Made by a program: the position numbers and the translations under genes
The notes under the pieces: model-generated
Told to the model about the DNA's origin: nothing
Databases searched by the model: none
The model's input: the letters and a program-made list of their open reading frames with translations, nothing else
Assembly (NCBI RefSeq): GCF_001522545.3
Contig: NC_031768.1
Location: 7,891,375 to 7,955,374 of the forward strand
Direction: 5' to 3'
Origin: Parus major
Taxonomy: Eukaryota > Chordata > Aves > Passeriformes > Paridae
DNA: 64,000 bases
Part shown: positions 25,781 through 37,539 of the stretch, piece by piece
Position numbering within the stretch: position 1 is the first letter of the stretch
Layout of the letters: each line of letters starts with the position of its first letter

Positions 25781-26260
25781 GGACTGGTCCAAATCACTGC
25801 TATAAATCTAAATGCCCCCAATCAGAATTTCCAATATAAAGCTGAATTTTAACTTCGACCCTATCTGTAACAGGTCAAATCTGGATTCTCAGTTTCCTCT
25901 AAAAGAGTTTAGTTAAACTTTTTTGAGTCTGGCTCCTAAATCCATTAATAGCAGCAAGTGAATTTGTGATCTCTGGCACTTTTAGAGTTAAATGAGAATA
26001 AATGGACACTTTCAAATAGATTCAGGAGGTCTGGCCATAAATCGTCTGCACGATAAAAAGCAAATATAAATTTTCAAAAAAATTTAACCTTGCATGGTGT
26101 ATAAAGAGAATACATAATATTCTTGAGCATAAATACATCTCAAATCAAGCCCATTGTGTATACACAGAATATGTAATAAGTTTGCTTGAGACATTTACCT
26201 CAAGCTGAGGCTAAACTGGCAATCTTTTTATGACCAATATAGTTCTTTGCAGCTTCCTCC
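25781..26260. other. AT-rich regulatory-looking block with imperfect duplication
   Basis: A markedly AT-rich block with many TAAAT and TAATAT words and no open frame. It contains an imperfect direct repeat: 26098-26127 resembles 26157-26190 (both start TGTATA and end CTTGAG). A perfect palindrome TGTGTATACACA lies at 26155-26166. Enhancer-like function is a guess. Confidence 0.35.
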
Positions 26261-28198
26261 ATGCTTGTGTGTTTATCATTTTTCAGGCCCAGTACAGACA
26301 GTCCTCGAGTATATGGAGATCTGCAAAGGGTACATAACACCTCTCTTCCATGACAGGCTCTGGAGTCAGCAGTGGAAGTGGCTCACGCAGGCAGGGAACA
26401 CAGCCTGTGGGCAGAAGGCTGAAATGAAGAGGTACACGAGCCAGCTGGAGGAAATGGAAAGACAGGGCACAGGCTGGAGTTCTAATCAACTTTATTTGAC
26501 AGCTTAGGATAGGGATGAGAGTCAGCAGCAGGAACCACACCGACCAGATAAATCTCAAGCACTCCAGGTCTAGTCACAAGAAGGGGAAAATGCAGGACAC
26601 ACAGATAAAGTCACTGCCCTCTCTTTGCACCTGACACCATGGCCCTGGCACAGCACAGTGCTGAACCATGCACTTCAAGCCAGCACCTCCAGGGCTGGGC
26701 AGCGGGCTGCAGAGCTTATTGCCCTGCCATGCTGATCAAAAGTGCTGATCCAGTCTGAGGGAGAGAAGCTGGCCTGGAACTGACAGCGCTAATGACCTCT
26801 GTCATCATTCACCTGCACAGTGAGATGGTTCATTATGAGATGGAGAGGGCTCTGCCTGGGCCAGGGACTGCAGGGAGCAGCAGTGGAGCTGGCCTGAGGA
26901 GGCAGAGATCATGTTCCTGTGCGTGCACATGCTCGTGCACACAGACACCTGCTGTGCATGCTGTCTCCTGGCCTGGTGTGTGTCACATCTGCAGGCCAAG
27001 AGTTCAAGTCAGATAATCAGACTGTTGTTATTATGTTTGACGTAGTGTAGGGTTCATTGGCTGTGCCCACGTGGCAGTGCTCTGTTATCAGAATAAACAA
27101 GAGGCTAATTGTACGTCTGGATGAGAAGTGGTGGCACACCATCCCCTGTATGTCTTGCTTGAAGCAAGACATGAGCAGCTGAGAGGGAAGGAGCATAAAT
27201 TGGTTCCAACCTCTCCTCCTGCCAGCACTCTCAGAGGTCTGGAACTATTGGCCACACAACAGGAGACCCACCTGTCTATGTGGGGACAGGGCCATACAGG
27301 GTATGTGAGTTTTCTGAGGACATCATTACTCACCAGGAATGTCCATGGCAAATACTGTCTAAAAAATGAGAGAGGCTGGTTGTTCAGTGCTGGCCTCTTG
27401 CTTGAAATCTGCTGCTTCAAAATCCATTTCACCTCAATACCAACACCCTGTAAATATAACTGCAATTCACAGGAAGCCAGTGTGCACCAAACAGCCATGC
27501 TGCACACAGAACACCTACTTCAAGAATTATATTTATTCCCTGGTTCCAGTCACAGGCCAGAGAGCAGGTTTATGAAAGGTTAATGCCCCCTTATATGGCT
27601 GCTGTCAATTCTTACTTCCCCCAGAAGGTACATTTTAGTCTTTCTCCCTCCACTCCCTCCTCTCCTTCCATCCCAGAAATGCAGCTCCAGGAAGATGAGG
27701 GGGAAGGAGGGAGGAAATGATGCCAGTGTCCCCAGCTGATCCAGGCAGTGCAAGTGTAGTAACCAGTGGCACTAGAAGTGCCTGGGGCTGCTCTCACTGA
27801 GCCTGGCTCATGCTTTGGCAAGCTTAACTCTGCCAAGTCCCAGTAGTGGCAGCCCTCATCTGAAGTCCAAGTGTTGATTCCAGATCCAGTTTTGTCCTCT
27901 GATAGAGCAGCCATGTGCTCTTTCAGTGACATAAGTTGTCCTCCCCAAGTTTTGAGGGATGTCCACGTGAAGCTCTTCTGGGCACCGACAAGCTCAGGTG
28001 GGTATGGAGCCAACCTGGTGATTTCAGACCTTGTTCCTTGGGACCACACCTGTGTATGTGCAGGTGTACATGGCAAGGGAATAAACACTTCTACAAACTT
28101 CCCCCCTTAACCCTTACTTTCCTCACCTGTCTCTCCTGGGTGACATTAATAGAATTTGACATTGTGGCATGATCCGTTAGTCATCCTGCCAGACTGGT
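26261..28198. other. Unique non-coding stretch
   Basis: Ordinary sequence with no recognisable gene. The longest frames (139-158 codons, for example 27612-28088 minus) lack domains. An E-box/NF-I-like segment lies at 27020-27120, and a 23-bp palindrome is listed separately. Confidence 0.45.
27150..27172. repeat. Perfect 23-bp palindrome
   Basis: The arms ATGTCTTGCTT and AAGCAAGACAT are exact reverse complements around a single central G. It is a short symmetrical site that could be a dimeric protein-binding site or a chance palindrome. Confidence 0.75.
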
Positions 28199-28312
28199 AA
28201 TTTGGTCAAATGACAAACTTTCAATCATTTGAACAAATGGCTGTTTCACTAGGGCATTTGATCAGATGATTAAAACTAAAAGGCATTTGGCCACATGACT
28301 GAAGATGTGATC
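28199..28312. repeat. Decayed tandem array of E-box doublets, 4 units of 27-29 bp
   Basis: Four units start at 28199, 28226, 28255 and 28284 (spacing 27, 29, 29). Each carries the core ATTTG-NN-CA-N-ATG. In units 2 to 4 the core reads CATTTG, two bases, then CAAATG, CAGATG or CACATG, that is two CANNTG E-boxes whose starts are 8 bp apart. Unit 1 keeps only the second E-box intact. The inter-core sequence has diverged while the core is shared, so either the array is old and its core was kept, or the resemblance is partly chance. Confidence 0.6.
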
Positions 28313-30906
28313 ATGGCTCTGGACAGGTGCCGGAGCAGATTTTTATAAAACAATCAGACTGGAGTATAATTCTTCATGCACCGGAGTTTTGATATGAACA
28401 GGTCCTGCCTGCTGCTGGTGTTTTGAAGGAATGTGGGTTTACCTGCCTTCTCCCTCCTTGTGACCTCTCTCATGTTCAGTTTGCCTGGCTCTGACCCCAA
28501 AAGGCACAGGAGCCTTCCAAGCCCTCTGACCATGGGAGATGGGCTGGGAGAAGGTTGGTCAGCGGTGAGGTGGGACGATGGAGGGGGCAGTGGCAGCGTG
28601 GCTGGCCATGGCACGCTGCCCCTTGGGAGTGACCACCTGGCCACCCCACATGGCCTCAGAGCTTTCTGTGGTCCTGCATTAGGGGTCCTTGGAGGGCAGG
28701 GCACCACAACAAGCCAAAGGAAGGGCTGGGGTCCTGCTTCCCTCTGTGTGGGAAGCAAACACAAAAGGAGCTGAAATGTGGCTCTCCCTCTCATGTGCAC
28801 TGGAGAGTCTCTGGGGAAATAGGCATTCAGAGGTGTGTCTAGGGTTTGATCTCTCCCCCAGAAATCCTCCTGGGCAATTTGTCCATTTCCAGCCTGTCCC
28901 AATTATTTACGACAGCAAGATAAACACTTTCCAGGCAGAAGGGGACCGCAATCTCTCTTCTGTGGAGCTGACAAGCTATGAGTGGAGAGAGACAAGGTTT
29001 GTGGTGAAGAGCTTCCTGTAGCTACAGAGAGGTCAACAGGATGCTTACCAAAAATGAGATTCAGTTTATTGAATTAATGTAGTTGAAGCAGGGAGCACAG
29101 AATATACAAGTGAAGAGAGGACTAAAGCTTTTATGCAACAAGTATTGTGATGCATTTAGACAGTATTCCCAAATCACTTTACTCAGTTTTTATAAAAGCT
29201 AAATCCCCTCCCAAACCTCAGAATACAAGAAAACAATGCAAAGGGGACTATTGTCTGACCAGACTCATTGCCCAGCCACACTTCTGATTTTCCTGCGCAT
29301 TCACAAGAAATGTGACCTTTGTATGCTGTTGCTGGGGGTAGGCCTTGGTCCTCAGAGGGATGGGGAAGTGTGTGATTGCTGGATGAAAGCAAAAAGGAAG
29401 CATCTCAGCCAGCAAAAAGCCTGGAGGTGTTTCCAGTGCTTGCTGCATTTGGAAGACCCAGCAAAACCATGCCCCCCTCCTATGGCTTCTGAAGAAAGTT
29501 TTCAGCCTTCCCTTTTAACATAAGGCACAAAAAATGCCTCAGTGGGTCAGATGAGCAGCCTGTTATGCCCAGTGCTCTGTCTTAAGCAATTTAAGGAGAG
29601 AATGTGTGCCTAAACACGCTCTGTGACTCCACTCCCTCTGCCCACCCACAGCACCTGCACCTGTAGAGGAGTTAAGGGTGATGAAGGGCTCACCCCTGTC
29701 TGTTCCTTTGCTTTAATATCAGTTTACAGCCCTGTCAGCCATGACCATGTCTAACTCTTTTTGAGAAAAGGAAAGGAGAGGTCTCAGCCTCAAACTCCCC
29801 TATTTTATGTGCAGTAAGCTGTATTCCAAAACAGCCATTCCAAACATTCAGACGGGGGGACAAGGTCAGGGAGTGCTCCAGGCTGAGGGCTGCCCTCACT
29901 TGGTGTCCACAGTGCACAACCTAACAGGATCCCTGTCATGATCAGGAGCTCTCAGGAGAGTGGAGGAACAAAGACAGCTGCATTCCTCTCCACCTCTGTG
30001 TGTGCTTTTATGTGCACCTTTTGGGGAAAGCCTTTTCTTCCTTTTTTTTATGTTTTAGCCCTTTCTCTACAGTCATACATGACAAGAGGCTTTTAACTAA
30101 ATGGTTGGAAGTTTCTATTTGTCTGGGGGACTGTGAGATTTTAATTTGGGTAAATGAGTGAAATTTTCAGCCACTTGACTGACAAGAGTGTTTGGGGAGA
30201 AGGAAAACCTTATATGCTAGAACAATTTGATGAATTTACCATCAGAATGACTAAGATGTAGATCCACACATATGGGAACTCCTTTCTGCCTAACGCTGTC
30301 TCACTTGCCCTACCAGGGCAATGGGAGAACTCATTAATTGCTGAGTCTGCACAGCCTGGTAATCAGAAGATGTTAAATACCAATACTTATCTTGTAAAGC
30401 AAAAGGTTGTGTTGAAGTTGGCATGTTTTTTTGATAAAAGCACAACCAGGATTTTGTCCTGTGATGAGGCTATTCACACAGCTACTTGAGACAGGTATAA
30501 ATCATGTGGACTGTGCATGGAACAGGAGAAATCTACTCTATGCAAAATTAATGTTGGGCTGGCCCAGCAGAAGCAGCGCACGTAGCAAAGGTGAAGTGCA
30601 CAGTCTTAGGGGGAAGCTGTGTGCCTGCCCACCTGGTAAATTTATGTCTTTCACCTCTAGAACTTCAATTCATGCACAGTGTGAGGTTGTAAGTGAAATG
30701 AATTTATTGATGCCAGTTCATTCCCTAATGGGTAACAGTTCATGTCACAAAATCAGCACAGATAATTTGTCATGATTGGAAGTCTCTTATAAAGAGAGGC
30801 TCCAGCGTGCAGGGTACGGAGGAATTAGTTGCTGACCCCTGGGAGAGATGGCAGAGCTTGATAGAGAAGCCCATGCTCCAACAGAGGAAACAGAGGTAAT
30901 AACTAA
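28313..30906. other. Unique non-coding stretch
   Basis: No gene, RNA or mobile element was recognised. A GC-richer patch at 28490-28700 gives long overlapping frames on both strands (up to 182 codons, minus) without any domain. The remainder is ordinary AT-moderate sequence. Confidence 0.45.
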
Positions 30907-30931
30907 CCCTCCCTCCCAGCCCCTCACCCCC
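30907..30931 (-). other. Tight G-quadruplex motif on minus strand
   Basis: On the plus strand there are five C-runs of 3, 3, 3, 4 and 5 bases separated by 1, 1, 2 and 3 bases. The minus strand therefore has five G-runs with very short loops, the pattern expected to fold stably. No promoter context is visible around it. Confidence 0.65.
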
Positions 30932-32724
30932 TTGTGAACTGCGTCAGAGAAAGTTCCTGTGCTGCAAGTTCAACAGTAATGAAAAACAGGCCTCCCTCAT
31001 ATTATACCTCATCCTAGGATGGGAATGAGATGCAGTGGTTATGTTAGATCAACACTAAAGTCAGTGGGAAAACAAAACCAGCAGAGCAAAACAGAGGCAA
31101 CAGGCTGTGTTTGCAGCTGTGCCAAGAAGGAAACGTCACCTAATGACCCCTAAGGGTTTACTGCAGGGGAGATCCTGCTGACATCTCTGGTGGGTCTTGA
31201 CACTGTTCCAGGCAGGGCTCGCTGTCTCCCAGCTTAGCCTGAGGAAAATGGTCTTTCACTCCCCTCTTTGGCCTCCCTCTCCATCCCTCGGGACAAAGCA
31301 GCCAGGAGATGCTGACGCATACTGCAGACTCCTGAACAGGGGAATGCCTCAGAGCTGCCTTCAAGAATTTCCCCTCAGCTAAAATCCTCAAAATCCACTC
31401 ACTGATCTGTATCAAATTGCCTGGGAGTGCCTGTGAGCAGCACTTGGGATCACTGCCTGTGAAAACTCCTTGTTCTGTCTCGGACACAATGGTCACACGA
31501 GTGTCACCTTGCCCACACAGCGTTGGGCTGGAGGTGGATCTGCCAGAACAAGTGGGGCAGCACGAGGACAGACACATCCTTGGAGAGCTTGAAGTGGGAC
31601 AGCCCAGATCTCACCACAGACTGTCTTGTGCCTCTTGCCAACCTGTGCAGAGCCACGTGTGCCCTAGAGCCAAGGTGGCCAGGGTCATTCTTCATGACAC
31701 TGCTTGGCAGAGGCAGGGCAGGGGTCTGTAACATCATGATGCTGTTTTTTGTCCCCTTGACTGTTCAATTCCCAGAAAGTGACTTTTTGAGGTGAAATCA
31801 CTCTGGTAAAGCTGCAGTAAAAAAAAAAAAAAAATAGAAAAAAAAAGAGTGAAAGGATCATTAGGTACATGATCAACTGATTTTCTGAAAAGTTAAAAGG
31901 TACTGGGAAAGAAAGAGTGAAATGCACATTCCATGTACTGCCACCTTATATCTTTGACTCTAGTGCTCTGCTTGACCCAAGGAGGGGAAGCATTACAGGA
32001 GGAAAAAAAGCCTGTAGGATGCCCAGTCTCCTTGTACCAAAAGTTATTCATAGAAGAGATGATTAGAAACTGCTCTTCCTGTGCCCTGGGAAATTTTGTA
32101 TTCAAAAACAAATGAAACAAGGAAATAAAAAAAAACAGCCAAGGAAACAAGCCTCAGACAAATTTGATTCCAAAAGAGAAGGAAAACATATAAAGATAGA
32201 TATCTGTGTTTCTACTGCAGGGCTGAAGTAGGAATTCCCTGAGACTTCACAGAGTAGTCTGGCTGTCCTCTGCTCTCTCCAGAGCACTCCTAGGGCTCAG
32301 AGGCTGGCCAGGAGGCCCAGCAGCCAGGAAGCCCTGGGAAGTCCCTCTGCCAAGGAGCCAGGAGACTGGGGCTTGGCAGACTCTATGCCCTGCCTGCCAT
32401 CTCCCCACCAGCCTGCCAGGTGGGCTGCCGTGCAGGGAGCTAGGGAAGCTTTCAAAAATTGCTTGGCAAGGAGGATGTCATTCTGCATCTGCCTGGTTTC
32501 TGGGAGGATCTCATCAAAACTGACACGTTTCCAGTGTGTTTCCATGCCGGTGTATTAGATTCTGCAATGCCAGAGGAGCACACCAGGAAATTGCTGAGCG
32601 GCTGTACTGTGCACACCGAGAGCCAGCAGCTCTCAGCTGCAGCCCCAGCCACCTGCCCAAGGAGCAGCCAGAGAAACCTGGGGAGAAAACTCACCCACCC
32701 CGACAGCAAAGCTCCCACAGCATT
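30932..32724. other. Unique non-coding stretch with A-rich tract
   Basis: No gene was recognised. An A-rich tract lies at 31819-31846 (16 A, a short break, then 9 A). The stretch 32280-32720 is GC-richer and leads into the minisatellite. Frames that cross into the gap after 32794 are artefacts of unknown bases. Confidence 0.45.
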
Positions 32725-33158
32725 CAGCACTGACTCCTTCAGGTGTGGGCAGCACAGTGCTGGGGATTTTGGGAAGCCTTTAGCACTGACTCCNNNNNNN
32801 NNNNNNNNNNNNNNNNNNNNNNNNNNNNNNNNNNNNNNNNNNNNNNNNNNNNNNNNNNNNNNNNNNNNNNNNNNNNNNNNNNNNNNNNNNNNNNNNNNNN
32901 NNNNNNNNNNNNNNNNNNNNNNNNNNNNNNNNNNNNNNNNNNNNNNNNNNNNNNNNNNNNNNNNNNNNNNNNNNNNNNNNNNNNNNNNNNNNNNNNNNNN
33001 NNNNNNNNNNNNNNNNNNNNNNNNNNNNNNNNNNNNNNNNNNNNNNNNNNNNNNNNNNNNNNNNNNNNNNNNNNNNNNNNNNNCAGTGCTGGGATTTTGG
33101 GAAGCCTTTAGCACTGACTCCAGGTGTGGGCAGCACAGTGCTGGGGATTTTGGGAAGC
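32725..33158 (+). repeat. Minisatellite, unit about 53-56 bp, interrupted by a gap
   Basis: The unit begins AGCACTGACTCC, continues through GGTGTGGGCAGCACAGTGCT and ends GGGAAGCCTTT. One whole 56-bp copy (with an extra TTC) occupies 32725-32780, and the start of a second runs into the gap at 32793. After the gap a partial copy (from 33084) and most of another follow, ending at 33158 where unique sequence resumes. Copies are nearly identical, differing by TTC presence and one G, which suggests recent expansion. The true copy number is hidden by the gap. Confidence 0.9.
32794..33083. other. Assembly gap of 290 unknown bases
   Basis: A run of N lies inside the tandem repeat. About five further units would fit this length, but the length is not an exact whole number of units in phase with both edges, so it is probably an estimate. 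Confidence 0.99.
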
Positions 33159-36100
33159 CAGTCACGCCTCAGAATGATGCACTCTGAGCTGCTGTGTGCA
33201 GGGGTGGCTGTTGGGCTTTACTTTATGCCTGCTCCTCTCGGTAGCCCCTGGGCCTGACTGCTGACCCAGGTTCATTTCCAAGCCCTCTCCTATCAATCAG
33301 ACATGCACATATACTGTTCCAGTAATGAATCAAGCTGCCTTGTTCTTGGCCTCAATCAATCAAGCAAGACTGAGTGCCACACAAACATTCATCCAGGTTG
33401 CAAATAACAGGTAAAAACAGCCCCAAGCACAGCCTGTGGGGAACAGCTCCCCATTGCAGCAGTTCATCAGAGAGAAGGAATTTTTTGATGTGCACGGGTG
33501 TGTCAGGGGCATGAGGCAGCAATTAAAGATGGTGAGAAAAATTATCCAGACTCAAGTAATTTCTAATAAAAATGTGTGAAGAGAAATGTAATGCTATTGG
33601 CATGGAAAATTCAGAAGACATAAAAAGCTCAAACTCTGTGGGATTCCACCCAGTTATAGAAAAGCAGGAATTCATGTTCTGCCAAACCAAGCTGTCAGAG
33701 TTAACCGGGGCATCCTCAAGCCAATAGCTGGAAATGCCAGATAATCTGTGCAACCACAAATTTCTGCTAAGGTTTCTTAAAGATATTGGGAAAAAGAGCT
33801 GTGCAGCCAGAGCAGAGGTGTTCCCTGGTCCTGGAACGTGTCAGGGTGATGAGCCACCATGTAACCTGACAAAGACTGATCTACAAGATAAAGCAGAAAA
33901 TCCTTATTAGGCACCAGACTGCTTATCAAGTGACTCAACGAGCTCTCCTGAATCATTGCATGGAAACTTAGCAGAAAATGTATCTTTGTGAACCTCCCTT
34001 TTCTCTCCCAGCTGTGCTGAGCTGACCATTCAGGATGCAAAAAAAAAAAAAAAAAAAAAGGCAAGCTGCACTCAGTGCTTGCTTCAAACCCAACCCATCT
34101 TTATCAGCCCATTCCAGATGTTCTTGCAGCTGTATCGCCTCACCATCACCTCAATTCGATGTGGCACCAAGGCAAATTAAGGGCTACATTTTTTTAGGCC
34201 TTGCTGATGCTCTGTGCTCTGTCTACTCCAGCTCACTTCTCAGCCTGTTTTTTACACACTAGTGTCTTCAATTACTTTTCCAAATGAAGGGAGTCATGGT
34301 ACTTTAATTAAACATTTAATTGAAGGGAGAGAAAAAAAAAAACAAAAAAGAGGGAGGGAGCTGATGTTTTCCAACAAGGAAAGGATAACGGTGAGAGATT
34401 GCTGCTTCTGAATGAAACCTCACAATGCTGCTCTCTGCAGCAAGAGGCACCCTGGGCTGGGGCTCATGTATCAAAGTACGGCTCAGCTCCTATTCAATTA
34501 ATGTGTCTGTTTCAATGGGAAGCTTTTGTAAAGCATTGTTGGAAATGGTTTCTAATTTTCCCTTCAGTTTTTGGCTGGCTTAATTAAACTTACGCCCCCT
34601 GAACTCTTGTGTCTCTCCAAAAGCGCACTGGTTATTGACCTAAGGGATTTTTTTTAATCATTTCTATGTTTCCCTGGCCACCTTCAGTGAATTAGTGAAT
34701 CCATCCCTTTTCTTTTTCTTTTTAAAGGTTCATCCAATACTGAGGTGATTCTGCTCCCTGCCCCTCCAAGAGCTGGCAAAAACATGTGTCATCTTTCCTG
34801 TTCTTCAGCAGCCTGAGAACTGCAGCTCTCCAGGCTGGAGTTTCCCCAGATAAAGAAGTCCTGCAAGCCAGTGCCTCCACAGCAGAAGCAGCATGTGCTG
34901 CAGGATGTCTTTGCACTCCTTTCCCCTTGTCCAGGGGTAGGATTGAGAACAAACCCACTCACTTATATAGAGGTTCATGGGAGTGGATCCTCATGAACTG
35001 AGGGGACAGATTTGTTTTGGGACCTAAAGAGGTCTGGTTTGCCATCAGTTTGGGCTCAAGAGTGAGCAAAGCCCTGTGGATTTGTTGAAGTCTGTGACAG
35101 ATGGAATCATACAGCAGCCTCTCCCACACTGAAGAATCTATAAAGTCTCTCTTCAGTTGCCTGGTCTAAAAGGACTCAGAGACCTAATTATATTTGGGAC
35201 ATCTCTCTCTCAAATTCAGTGGAAATCTGCTAATAGGCTCTGAAATTATGGGAAGGTTGAATGAACTAACACAGAATTGCAGGAAGCTCCTCTCCTTTGG
35301 AAAGCAGGCTAAAAATGAGGTTGAAGCCTGGGTCACATCTCCATCATTCCTGCCACCCCCATGTTATTTACCTGTGGGCCTGGATGGATAAAACACAGGA
35401 CCCATATTCGTCTGACGCTGTCACTGCAGGCAGTGATTACCTTTGAAATTTAGGCTCTGCCTGTGTGTTAAAGGATGAGAACATTCACAAATGTCAGAAT
35501 ACAAAAGAAGGCTCGCACAAAGGGAACATCCCGCGGCAGAGCATTGCCATCCTGGCTGTGGCTGGGAAAGCAGGGGGTGAGGGAAGGCAAAACTGGGCCA
35601 CTCCAGCAGCAGCGACTCGGGGAGGAGAGAATACAAGCCCAAGATCAGAAAACAGAGAGTGAGTCTGACGAGCAGGCTTCCCTACCTTGTTCTCTTCTCC
35701 AAATGCTCTGAAAAAACAGCAGGACACAAAGTGTTTCTTGGGGTACAGCTGACTAAAAATTCAAGAAGAAAACATTCTTGTCTGCCCACAAAAGACTGTG
35801 AAGGCTTGCTCATGTCTAGGGCACAAAAATGGTCCCATTCAGAGCTGAAAGCTTGTTGTTACAGGCTCTGTAGTGGAAAAGCAGTGGAAGTGCATCAACC
35901 TGCTGGATTTCCCACCCCCAGCAGGCAGGAGAGCTGCTCACAGCGGGGAGCTAAACACGGGTTCTGCTCCTCATCGTGACTGTGCTGTGGATTAGATGCA
36001 GATTAACCCAGCGACCTGGCATCCACTCTCATCCATGCTTAAGAGTATAAGCAAAGGAAAGCTGATGATTAGGGAAAAGAACAGGTGAAGTTCAGTTCAA

Positions 36101-36944
36101 AGTTCAATGTCATTGAAAAAAACCATGAATGCCAAAACCAGAGTGGGGCTGGTTTTAGTGTCCATAAGCAGATGCAGAGCCCAGGACGGCTGGGTCATTC
36201 TCCTGAGGGTTCAGATGAGAGTGGTAAAGGAGGGGTCAAGCCTAGACTAAGGTTCCCAGCATGGGAATTCCTATGTTCTGGTTTTGCTTCCATCACCAGC
36301 TGGCTTAGGGACAGGCCACACTGCTCCTTCTTGCCATACTTCCTTTCAGCCACTTCTGAGGTGAAGGCACTGAAATATCCTCACCACATGGGGATGTTCC
36401 CTGCTTTGTGTGTGTTCGCTCTGAGTGACTGGGGATTTACATATGCAAAGTGCAGCAGGGAATTAGGAGCAAGCATCAACCAAACTGCCTCGCACAACCA
36501 CGCCTGAGTGTTATGTAGGAGGAGGAGACAGATGGGAGACAGACTTGATTTTATCAAGATAGGAATAAACTTATTTTCTAGGACTGTTTCTAATAAAATA
36601 AAGGCAATTCTCTCTGGCTTATAACACCTTAATAATCACTGTAGTTGTGACACAGAATCAATCATGCTTTTATTCTGTACTCCTTTTTTAGGTTAGGAAA
36701 AGCAAGTCTGTTCGAGCCACCCTTAGAATGAAATCTCTTTGATATTTGTTGTTGTTTTCAGGTAACAGAATTCATACCATCTTAAGAATTTACTCTTTGC
36801 ACGCACCTTATCCATACCTGAGGAAGACCCAGAGCAGGTGGGGAAAGCATGATGAAACAAGATTCCCTGCATGATGCAAGGCAAAGGGATTGTGTAGCCT
36901 GCTGCTGCTTTCCGTATGAGTGGATTTTATCCAAGCATTGCTTC

Positions 36945-36945
<1 letters not shown>
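33159..36945. other. Unique non-coding stretch with A-tracts
   Basis: No gene was recognised. A-tracts lie at 34039-34059 (21 A) and 34332-34342 (11 A). The segment 34260-34600 carries several TTAATTAAAC/TTCAATTAAT homeodomain-like words and may be regulatory. The rest is ordinary. Confidence 0.45.
34039..34059 (+). repeat. Poly(A) tract, 21 A
   Basis: Twenty-one uninterrupted A residues, the longest A run in the window. No retrocopy body or flanking duplication was recognised. Confidence 0.95.
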
Positions 36946-37019
<74 letters not shown>

Positions 37020-37026
37020 TACTACT
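36946..37026 (+). repeat. Microsatellite (ATT)24 followed by (ACT)3
   Basis: Twenty-four uninterrupted ATT units at 36946-37017, then three ACT units. Such a pure long array is likely to vary in length between individuals. The poly-Leu, poly-Tyr and poly-Asn frames seen here are simply its translations. Confidence 0.98.
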
Positions 37027-37539
37027 CAGAGAAGGGCACAAGTGTAGGAGCCTGGGTGCACCAGAGCCCTGTGTCTCTGTGATGGTTTCTGTTTGGGAGG
37101 GCAGCAGTCAGGTTGTGCACCCAGAACAACCTAGATGTCTATTTTATCTGTCTTTTAGGACAGCTGCAGAATATTGCACACTAAAATACATGTTGTAATG
37201 TGTCCTCTCACTTGCTTTAAGACACCATTCAATTAACAAGCAGTGAACTTTGGTGCTGAGAGGAGCAAAATGCATGAAAAGCTGAGAGATAAGGAGTTTC
37301 TCCCTTGGTTTGGGAAGGTGCTCTCTCTGGCAGGAGGTCTCCAGTGCCCAGCAGTGGCTGAGCTCATTCTGCAGCACAGCATCCTGTCCAGTGGCAGCTC
37401 TCTTCTCTTCACAATTCCCTGTTTTCACAGGCCTGTAGGAGCTGAATCACCTAAGCAATCTTTCTGTGCTTTTGCATTTGGTTGGCTTTGGCCAGAGGGT
37501 TTCAAAAGTTATTACAGGGAGAATCACACACACGGCATG
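37027..37539. other. Unique non-coding sequence
   Basis: Ordinary sequence with frames of about 100 codons and no domains. Nothing was recognised. Confidence 0.5.

Noticed and set aside
28354..28902. 182-codon minus-strand frame
   Set aside because: It lies over a GC-rich patch with overlapping frames on both strands. No domain.
32725..33158. CRISPR-like direct repeats
   Set aside because: Units are contiguous without unique spacers and the context is vertebrate. It is a minisatellite.
32452..33187. Reading frames of 118-242 codons across the minisatellite
   Set aside because: Most of their length is unknown bases (N) in the gap, and the remainder is tandem repeat.
36808..37198. Frames encoding long runs of Tyr, Leu or Asn
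   Set aside because: These are translations of the (ATT)24 microsatellite.
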